NCBI GenBank assembly: GCA_910583945.1
Contig: CAJTYF010000001.1
Location: forward strand, 62,001-126,000
Reading direction: 5' to 3'
DNA length: 64,000 bases
Source: an uncultured Bacilli bacterium
GTDB taxonomy: Bacteria; Bacillota_I; Bacilli_A; RF39; UBA660
The notes beneath the pieces are model-generated. The model was given only the letters and a program-made list of their open reading frames with translations. It ran no database searches and had not been told where the DNA came from. Within the stretch, counting starts at the first letter, position 1. Each line of letters starts with the position of its first letter. Made by a program: the position numbers and the translations under genes. Below are positions 42,087 to 48,645 of this stretch, in pieces.

Positions 42087-43793
42087 GCAGGTCGTGGCAA
42101 CAAAAAGCAAAGTAGAATAAATGATGAAAATAGAAAATGGTCATTTGGAGTATATGGCAGAAGATCGTTTGATGATGGCGAAAATAGTGAGTCTTATACA
42201 ATTAAAAATCAGAAAGCATTGATAGAATCATATTTGGAAAATAAGCCTAACATTGTTATTGAAGATTATTATGTTGATGATGGTTATACTGGCACTAACT
42301 TTGATAGACCGGGATTTAAAAGATTGTTACAAGATGTAGTTAACGGAAAAATAAATGGCATTATAGTAAAAGACTTATCAAGATTAGGAAGAAATCATAG
42401 AGAAGTCGGTAAATATATTGAAGAAATATTCCCTATCTATGATATACGCATTATTTCTGTAAACGATAATGTCGATTCCTATTTAGACCCAGAATCAATA
42501 AGCAGTTTGATAGTGCCGGTAAAAAATCTTATGAATGAAAATTATTCAAGAGATTTATCTAAAAAGGTTGCTAGTGCTTATGAAACTATGGCAAAAAATG
42601 GTCAGTTTGTTGCAGGAACAACTCCTTATGGATATATGTTAGATCCAGAAGATAAACACCATTTAATAATAGACCCTAATGAAGTTGATATAGTTAAAAA
42701 AATATTTGAAATGGCTTTATCTGGAAATGGTCGCCCTACGATTTGCCAGTATCTTAATGATAATGGAATTTTATGCAGAAAGGAACTTCAAAGAAGAAAG
42801 AAAAGAAAATTAACATTAGACCCATTTGAGATAAGGTCACAATATTTATGGAGTACATCTACGATTGGAAGAATGCTTCATAATGAATCATATATTGGAA
42901 ATCTAGTTCAATTAAAAACAACAAGAGCAACTTTTGGTAGTAAAAAATTTGTTACTAAAGATGAAGAAGAATATATCCGTTCTGAAAATACACACGAAGC
43001 AATTATATCAAAAGAAGATTTTTATAAAATACAAAAGATAATAAAGCAAAATGATAAAAAGAAAGTACACAATTCTCCAATGTCATATTCAATATTTAAT
43101 GGAAAATTGAAATGTGCAGACTGTGGTAGAGCAATGACAAAACAAGAAGATACTAGAGGAAAAAGACAACTTTCTAATTATTTCTGTATGAGTTATTTAC
43201 AAGTAAGCAAATCTTGCTCATCACATAAGATAAAAACAAGTGATTTGGAATGTTTTGTTTTAGAAGCAATCCAAGTGCAAGTAAAATTAGTAATAGAATT
43301 AGAAAAAAGTCTTTCTAAATTATATTTTAAAAATAATCAAGGCTCTATGGAAAATGAATATAAAAACAATGTAAAAATTGCAGAGTTAAAAATATCTAAT
43401 TTAAAAGAACAAAAAAGAAAATATTATGAGGAATGGAAGTTTAACAAACTAGAAAAAAGTGAGTTTGTGAAATTATCTGAAGAAATAGAATCTAAAATTA
43501 GCAAGTTGAGTGAAAATATAGAAATATATACTTCAACATATAGAGAAAATGTTAAGAAAATTAGAAAAAATGATTATTGGATAGGTCACTATAAAAGAAA
43601 TAGAAAGATTAAAAGTCTTTCAAAAGAAGTATTGGATGAACTAATTGATGTTATTTATGTTAGAGAAGATAAAACTTTAGATATTAAGTTTAAATATCAA
43701 GATGAATATGAAAGTTTAGTAAATTACTTAAAGGAAGGAGCAAAAGAAAATGAAAAAGTGGACATTAGGAACATATCGCAGGCGTTCATTTGA
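42084..43793 (+). CDS. Large serine recombinase 1
   Basis: This 569-residue protein is read from ATG 42084. The catalytic domain has the nucleophile in FGVYGRRSFDDGE (Ser about residue 31) and VKDLSRLGRN. The recombinase domain has GTTPYGYMLDPEDKH, the zinc ribbon CADCGRAM followed by a distal Cys pair, and a C-terminal coiled coil. Enzymes of this family excise and insert ICEs between short att sites. It overlaps recombinase 2 by 44 bases. Confidence 0.92.
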   Translation: MAGRGNKKQSRINDENRKWSFGVYGRRSFDDGENSESYTIKNQKALIESYLENKPNIVIEDYYVDDGYTGTNFDRPGFKRLLQDVVNGKINGIIVKDLSRLGRNHREVGKYIEEIFPIYDIRIISVNDNVDSYLDPESISSLIVPVKNLMNENYSRDLSKKVASAYETMAKNGQFVAGTTPYGYMLDPEDKHHLIIDPNEVDIVKKIFEMALSGNGRPTICQYLNDNGILCRKELQRRKKRKLTLDPFEIRSQYLWSTSTIGRMLHNESYIGNLVQLKTTRATFGSKKFVTKDEEEYIRSENTHEAIISKEDFYKIQKIIKQNDKKKVHNSPMSYSIFNGKLKCADCGRAMTKQEDTRGKRQLSNYFCMSYLQVSKSCSSHKIKTSDLECFVLEAIQVQVKLVIELEKSLSKLYFKNNQGSMENEYKNNVKIAELKISNLKEQKRKYYEEWKFNKLEKSEFVKLSEEIESKISKLSENIEIYTSTYRENVKKIRKNDYWIGHYKRNRKIKSLSKEVLDELIDVIYVREDKTLDIKFKYQDEYESLVNYLKEGAKENEKVDIRNISQAFI

Positions 43794-45336
43794 TGAAAAA
43801 GGTGAGGAAGAATCAAATAGTGTTGTAAATCAAAAGAAACTTATAGATGATTACTTAGTTGACAAGAATGATATAATCATATATAAAGACTATGTTGATG
43901 ATGGTTATACTGGAACTGATTTTAATAGACCTGCATATAAAAGAATGCTTAACGATATAAAAAAGAAAAAAATAAACGGTATCATAGTAAAGGATTTATC
44001 AAGATTAGGAAGAAATTATATAGAGGTAGGAAATTTTATTGATGAAATAGTGCCAGAATATGGTTTAAGATTTATTTCAATAAATGATAATGTTGATTCT
44101 TTTAAAAATCCTAATGTAATGGATTCGCTAGAAATACCTTTTAAAAATCTTATGAATGAAAGTTATTCTAAAGATTCATCAAAGAAAATGCGTTCATCAC
44201 TGAAAGCAAGTAAAAAATCTGGCAATTTTATTGGTAAAACTGCCCCTTTTGGTTATTTGAAAGATCCAGAAGATGTGCATAAACTAATCATTGATAAAGA
44301 CGCTGCTGTCGTTGTGAAAAGAATATTTGAGTTAGCATTAAAAGGAAAAAGTAAACAAGAAATTGTAGAAGAATTAACAAATAATAATATTTTGACACCT
44401 AGTGTTTATTTAAAAGAAAAACACAATATAAAGGTAAGTAGGATTAGTCGTAAATGGAATACAAAAATGCTTGATACTATTTTGCAAAACAAAACATATA
44501 TTGGTACTCTTGTTCAATGTAAAAGAACTAGAATAAGTCATAAAACACATAATATGGTAAGAGTTGCAGAAGATGAATGGGTTATTTCAGAAGAAAGACA
44601 TAATGCTATCATTAAAGAAAAAGTTTTCAATCAAGTGCAAGATATTTTATACAATAGAAATGTTAGAGTGAATAAGGATGGAAAATTTTATAAATATACT
44701 GGATTTTTAAAATGCCCCGAATGTGGTAATAATTTATATAGAATATCAACTAAAAGAAATAATATTGAAACAGTCTTTTATTATTGTAGCACTTATGTAA
44801 AAACAAAGAAATGTAACAAGCATTATATTCTGGAAAAAGAGTTGGACAATATAGTATTAGAATCTTTAAACAAACATATTGAATTGGTATGTGAAATTGA
44901 TACTAAAATAGATGATGTTGTTTCAACTTCTAAAGTAGAATACAATAGTGAATTAAAAAAAATTAGATTAAATGAAATAAACAAAGAATTAGAAAAATAT
45001 AAAAAATTATTAGATGAACTAAAAAAGGATTATAAGTGTGATTTTATCTCGGATGAAGATTATGATGACTTTAAACAAAAATATTTATACGAAGTTAATA
45101 AATTAAATTTAGAAAAAGAGAATTTAAGCAAAAATAAAATAAACTCATATAATTTAGAATGGATAAATCAATTTAAAAAAATAGGAAAACTGCAAGAAAT
45201 TGACAGAAACATTGTTGATAGTTTTATTAAAAATATTTTTGTAAATGATGATAAAAGTGTAGATATTATTTTTAGGTATAAAGATGAATATAAAAACGCA
45301 ATAGGGTATCTGAAAAGTCAAAATAATGTGTTATAA
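43750..45336 (+). CDS. Large serine recombinase 2
   Basis: This 528-residue protein is a diverged paralogue of recombinase 1. The nucleophile is in LGTYRRRSFDEKGEEE, the Arg motif is VKDLSRLGRNYIEVG, the recombinase domain has APFGYLKDPEDVHK, and the zinc ribbon is CPECGNNLY with distal CSTYVKTKKC and a coiled coil. Both active-site serines are present in the pair, so they may act as a two-protein integrase. It is the last backbone gene of element A. Confidence 0.92.
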   Translation: MKKWTLGTYRRRSFDEKGEEESNSVVNQKKLIDDYLVDKNDIIIYKDYVDDGYTGTDFNRPAYKRMLNDIKKKKINGIIVKDLSRLGRNYIEVGNFIDEIVPEYGLRFISINDNVDSFKNPNVMDSLEIPFKNLMNESYSKDSSKKMRSSLKASKKSGNFIGKTAPFGYLKDPEDVHKLIIDKDAAVVVKRIFELALKGKSKQEIVEELTNNNILTPSVYLKEKHNIKVSRISRKWNTKMLDTILQNKTYIGTLVQCKRTRISHKTHNMVRVAEDEWVISEERHNAIIKEKVFNQVQDILYNRNVRVNKDGKFYKYTGFLKCPECGNNLYRISTKRNNIETVFYYCSTYVKTKKCNKHYILEKELDNIVLESLNKHIELVCEIDTKIDDVVSTSKVEYNSELKKIRLNEINKELEKYKKLLDELKKDYKCDFISDEDYDDFKQKYLYEVNKLNLEKENLSKNKINSYNLEWINQFKKIGKLQEIDRNIVDSFIKNIFVNDDKSVDIIFRYKDEYKNAIGYLKSQNNVL

Positions 45337-45408
45337 TATATAAGGAAAAGAGAGTTATACCTTTAAATAATTTTATTAAAAAATATTATATAGAAAGAAG
45401 TGATTTTA

Positions 45409-45504
45409 ATGAATAATTCTGATAAAGAAAATGTTCTTAATAAAAGTGTAATCAACTGGGTAGTGGGGATTTTAGAAAAACCACTCGCAAACCCTTATAA
45501 ATAA
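45409..45504 (+). CDS. Possible 31-residue peptide at the element junction
   Basis: A short frame beginning MNNSDKENVLNKSVINWVVG follows AGAAAGAAG and stops inside the near-palindrome proposed as an attachment site. It may be a genuine micro-gene at the end of element A or the start of a gene cut by insertion. I do not recognise the sequence. Evidence for translation is thin. Confidence 0.3.
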   Translation: MNNSDKENVLNKSVINWVVGILEKPLANPYK

Positions 45505-45511
45505 AGGATTT
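45489..45511. other. Candidate attachment site between elements A and B
   Basis: AAACCCTT-ATAAATA-AAGGATTT is a near-palindrome (one mismatch) about 150 bases beyond the second recombinase, where a serine-recombinase att site would be expected. Serine-recombinase att sites are often imperfect inverted repeats around a two-base core. No second copy was found in the window, as expected if the partner sites lie outside. Confidence 0.35.
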
Positions 45512-45623
45512 CTTTCAAAAAAGATATTACACATTTCACTAGAAATTGAATAAAAAATCATACATTTCATATTTAAGATTATCTTTTGTATAATATAGAT
45601 AATGAAATTGGAGTGTGATTCTT

Positions 45624-45776
45624 ATGAAATTAAAAAAAGTAAAATTAGATATATATGAATTGAAAATAATTATTAACTCATTGAATGAAATGAGAAATAG
45701 TTTAATAGCACATAAAAAAGAAACAAATGTAATAGATGAATTATTACTAAAGTATATTAACATATTGGAGAGTTGA
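45624..45776 (+). CDS. Small ICE protein, related to the gene at 15905
   Basis: This 50-residue protein (KLDIYELKIIINSLNEMRNS, later NVIDELLLKYIN) is homologous to the 67-residue protein at 15905-16108. A -10 box TATAAT (45589-45594) lies upstream and a strong terminator downstream, so it forms its own short transcription unit at the start of element B. Function is unknown. Confidence 0.65.
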   Translation: MKLKKVKLDIYELKIIINSLNEMRNSLIAHKKETNVIDELLLKYINILES

Positions 45777-45784
45777 ATATTGTC

Positions 45785-45815
45785 GAACTGATTACAAAGA
45801 GTCAGTTCTTTTTTT
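45785..45815 (+). terminator. Terminator upstream of parA
   Basis: GAACTGA (45785-45791) pairs with TCAGTTC (45802-45808), followed by a run of T. It separates the 50-residue gene from the partition operon. Confidence 0.8.
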
Positions 45816-45887
45816 ATGCCAGAAATGGAGTACATAGCCATCTTATTTTTAAGGTGGCTAAATTTATGTAGAAAGGAGGATGAGAAA

Positions 45888-46712
45888 ATGCCACAATGCA
45901 AAGTAATTGCAATAGCAAACCAGAAAGGTGGAGTTGGTAAAACTACCACAACATTAAGTTTAGGTGTAGCACTTGCAAAAGAGGGAAAGAAAGTATTATT
46001 AGTTGACGCTGATCCACAAGGAGATTTAACTACTTGTATGGGTTGGTATGACCAAGATAATATTCCTGTTACAATAGCAACACTAATGGAATACTCAATG
46101 TTAGATAAAACATTAGATAATAAAGACTATATTCTTCATCATAAAGAAAATGTAGATTTAATTCCATCTAATTTAGATTTATCTTCAATGGAAATGAATT
46201 TAGTGAATGCTATGAGTAGGGAATATACAATGAAAAACTGCTTACAAGATTTAAGAAATGATTATGATTATATTCTTATTGATTGTCAGCCAAGTTTAGG
46301 TATGATTACAATAAACGCACTTGCTAGTGCAGATAAAGTAATAATACCTGTTCAATCTCAATTTCTTGCAGCAAAAGGTATGAGCCAATTATTAAGGACA
46401 GTTTCAAAAGTTAGAAAACAGATAAATCCAGATTTAAAAATTGGTGGAGTGCTATTAACATTAGTTGAAAGTAGAACGAATCTATCAAAGGCAACTAATC
46501 AGCAACTACAAGAAAACTATGGTAGTGTAATTAAAATATTTGATACACAGATACCTCGTGCAACAAAAGTAGCAGAATCAACTGCTTCTGGTAAAAGCAT
46601 ATTTGATTACGACAAAAGTGGTAAAGTTTCAGAAGCCTATTCTTCATTTGCAAAGGAGGTGCTAAAAGATGAGCAAGAACGAAATAAAAATGCCACTGCC
46701 AAAGTTAGATGA
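45888..46712 (+). CDS. parA: ParA-family partition ATPase
   Basis: This 274-residue protein is read from ATG 45888 behind GAAAGGAGG; the longer frame from 45816 has no support. It has deviant Walker A NQKGGVGKTTTTLSLG near the N-terminus, LLVDADPQGDLTTCM, and YILIDCQPSLGMITINAL. It should act with ParB in segregation or stabilisation of the circular form. The stop lies 44 bases inside parB. Confidence 0.92.
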   Translation: MPQCKVIAIANQKGGVGKTTTTLSLGVALAKEGKKVLLVDADPQGDLTTCMGWYDQDNIPVTIATLMEYSMLDKTLDNKDYILHHKENVDLIPSNLDLSSMEMNLVNAMSREYTMKNCLQDLRNDYDYILIDCQPSLGMITINALASADKVIIPVQSQFLAAKGMSQLLRTVSKVRKQINPDLKIGGVLLTLVESRTNLSKATNQQLQENYGSVIKIFDTQIPRATKVAESTASGKSIFDYDKSGKVSEAYSSFAKEVLKDEQERNKNATAKVR

Positions 46713-47601
46713 TTTATTTTCAACGCAAGAGGAACGAGATAATGCTAAATTGGAAAAAGTAATTGATATTAACTTAAATGATATTGATGATTTTCCTAAT
46801 CACCCATTTAAAGTAATTCAAAATGAAGAAATGGAGCAAATGAGAGATAGCATTAAGGAAAATGGTGTATTAGTTCCTGCATTAGTAAGACCTAAAGCAG
46901 ATGGTAGATATGAAATGATTTCTGGTCATAGGAGAAAGTTTGCTAGTTCTTTAGCACAACAAGAAACTCTACCTTGTATTGTTAGAGATTTATCAGATGA
47001 TGAAGCGATAATAATTATGGTAGATAGTAATATGCAAAGGGAAGAAATATTGCCTAGCGAAAAAGCATTTGCATATAAAATGAAACTTGAAGCAATAAGT
47101 CATCAAGGAAAAAGGACAGATTTAACTTCGTGCCAAGTTGGCGAGAAGTTCCGTTCAGATAACTTCCTTGCAGAAAAGTCGGAAGATAGTGCAAGGCAAA
47201 TTCAAAGGTATATAAGACTTACTGAACTAATACCAGAATTATTAGATATGGTAGATGAAAAGAAGATTGCATTTAATCCTGCAGTAGAGATTTCATATCT
47301 TACAGAAGATGAGCAATATATTTTACTTGATTGTATTGAGTATAATGTTGCAACGCCATCACACGCACAGGCTATTGCATTGAAGAAAATGAGCCAAGAT
47401 GGTACACTCACAGAAGATAGTGTAGATGATATTATGGCACAAGAAAAGCCAAATCAAATTCCAAAAATGAAATTTAATGCAGAACGAATTAGAAGTGTTT
47501 TGCCAAAAAACATTGAGGATAATAAAATTGAAGACTATGTTGTAAGTGCAATTTCATTTTATGAAAAGCATTTAAGACAAAAACAAATAGGTGCTAGATA
47601 G
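46669..47601 (+). CDS. parB: ParB/Spo0J-family partition protein
   Basis: This 310-residue protein has the ParB N-terminal domain with FPNHPFKVIQNEEMEQMRDS, ENGVLVPALVRP and ISGHRRKFAS (GHRR in place of the usual GERR), then MQREEILPSEKAFAYKMKLE and an HTH centre. It would bind a centromere-like site and load on DNA with ParA. It overlaps parA by 44 bases. The C-terminus is IGAR. Confidence 0.9.
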   Translation: MSKNEIKMPLPKLDDLFSTQEERDNAKLEKVIDINLNDIDDFPNHPFKVIQNEEMEQMRDSIKENGVLVPALVRPKADGRYEMISGHRRKFASSLAQQETLPCIVRDLSDDEAIIIMVDSNMQREEILPSEKAFAYKMKLEAISHQGKRTDLTSCQVGEKFRSDNFLAEKSEDSARQIQRYIRLTELIPELLDMVDEKKIAFNPAVEISYLTEDEQYILLDCIEYNVATPSHAQAIALKKMSQDGTLTEDSVDDIMAQEKPNQIPKMKFNAERIRSVLPKNIEDNKIEDYVVSAISFYEKHLRQKQIGAR

Positions 47602-47611
47602 TGTGTACACA
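47602..47611. repeat. TGTGTACACA palindrome, copy 1
   Basis: A perfect 10-base palindrome placed directly after the parB stop codon. The only other copy I noticed is at 62288-62297, inside the candidate oriT of element B. It could be a binding site of ParB or of a shared regulator. Confidence 0.4.
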
Positions 47612-47763
47612 TCTTCCACAAATTCCCTCCTTACAATCCTCCCTAGTATATATACTAACTGTTATATTACTAACTGAAAAAAATATATAAGTAACTAAAT
47701 CGTACAAATGCAAAATATTAAGTATTATGCTAAATTACAAGTAATCAAAGGAGAGTGATTAGA

Positions 47764-48486
47764 ATGAAAAAAATAATTTTAAGTATTTTAAGCACAGTTA
47801 TTGTAGGTGCAGTTATTGGAGTTAATTCAATGCTTAATAATAAGCCAATGGATCAACCAAAGGAGCAACTAAAACAAGAAACCAAAATTGAGAAAGTTGA
47901 TGAGAAAATAGATACGAGTAAGAATGCAGAAAAAGAGGAGATAAAGCAACAAGAGATTGTAGAAAAGAAGCAAGAAATTGTTGAAGAAAAAACTCCTAAA
48001 ACTGAAAAAAGTGTGAAAAAGGAAACTAAATCAAAATCAACAGAGAAACCTAGTTCTTCAGTTAGTAATGCTCCTAAACAAGAAACGCCTACAAAGCAAG
48101 AGAGTAGCAAAGTAAACAATGCTACTAATCCAAAACCTAGCCAAAATACACAACAAACTAATCAAACAAACTCTAATACACAAAGTAATAATTCTGGGCA
48201 AAAGAGTACAGTATCTACTACTTTTTATGATTCAATAACTGGTGGAAAAAAAGAATTTAGTTCTGAAAGTGAAGCCTTTGCAAGAGGAACTCAAATTCAA
48301 AACAATGAATTAGATTATGTTTTAGACTGGAATGAAACACATCCAGATAATCAAATACAACCAGACATAAACTATTTTAGAGTATATCCATCAGTAGTTG
48401 ATGAAAATGGAAAGTATTGGTATTATTTACACTTCTTTTGTAGGAGTGGAGAGGGAAATGACGCAAGTCTAAAATCAAAGTTTTAA
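47764..48486 (+). CDS. Membrane-anchored low-complexity protein with C-terminal globular domain
   Basis: This 240-residue protein has an N-terminal membrane helix (KKIILSILSTVIVGAVIGVN) without a clear cleavage site, a 100-residue Lys/Glu/Ser/Thr/Pro/Asn-rich stalk, and a folded end with TTFYDSITGGKKEFSSESEA, LDWNETHPDNQ and FRVYPSVVDENGKYWYYLHF. I do not know the domain. It is probably exposed on the cell surface through the stalk. It precedes the adhesin-sortase pair and may work with it. Confidence 0.65.
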   Translation: MKKIILSILSTVIVGAVIGVNSMLNNKPMDQPKEQLKQETKIEKVDEKIDTSKNAEKEEIKQQEIVEKKQEIVEEKTPKTEKSVKKETKSKSTEKPSSSVSNAPKQETPTKQESSKVNNATNPKPSQNTQQTNQTNSNTQSNNSGQKSTVSTTFYDSITGGKKEFSSESEAFARGTQIQNNELDYVLDWNETHPDNQIQPDINYFRVYPSVVDENGKYWYYLHFFCRSGEGNDASLKSKF

Positions 48487-48510
48487 TGGCTCATAACGAG
48501 TCATTTTTTT
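48485..48510 (+). terminator. Terminator after the stalk protein gene
   Basis: AATGGCTC (48485-48492) pairs with GAGTCATT (48498-48505, one G-U), followed by seven T in all. It overlaps the stop codon region. Confidence 0.8.
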
Positions 48511-48528
48511 ATGAAAAGAGGAAAGAAA

Positions 48529-48645
48529 ATGTTAAAAATTATAAGTATTGCACTATTATTCACGATAGTGCTTTTTTGTTATTCTGCCTGTGTCATTTCG
48601 GGTAGATGTTCAAGAGAGGAGGAACAAAATGAACAAATTAGGTAA
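48529..48645 (+). CDS. Membrane micro-protein spanning a terminator-like hairpin, second copy
   Basis: This 38-residue protein starts with ATG behind AAAGAGGAAAG. A hydrophobic helix (MLKIISIALLFTIVLFCYSA) is followed by CVISGRCSREEEQNEQIR. It shares length, helix, Cys spacing and charged tail with the frame at 41611-41727, and like it overlaps the downstream gene start (17 bases) and contains a terminator-like hairpin. Function is unknown; a leader-peptide role is possible. Confidence 0.58.
   Translation: MLKIISIALLFTIVLFCYSACVISGRCSREEEQNEQIR
48550..48577 (+). terminator. Terminator-like hairpin inside the second micro-protein frame
   Basis: GCACTAT (48550-48556) pairs with ATAGTGC (48565-48571), followed by six T. 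It corresponds to the hairpin at 41631-41660. It lies between the promoter side and the adhesin gene, suggesting attenuation. Confidence 0.65.

Larger units (their letters stand above)
1..45500 (+). mobile_element. Element A: Tn1549-like integrative conjugative element, left part missing
   Basis: Co-directional backbone genes are in the usual order for this superfamily: methylase/helicase, TOPRIM protein, MobC, relaxase, PcfB, VirD4, Maff2, VirB6/TrbL, PrgI, VirB4, wall peptidase, sigma factor and serine recombinases. Two cargo blocks (10.7-12.8 and 26.1-38.65 kb) interrupt it. The left end lies outside the window. The right end is inferred to lie just after the second recombinase, because partition genes that normally open such an element follow. 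The exact boundary is not proven. Confidence 0.8.
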
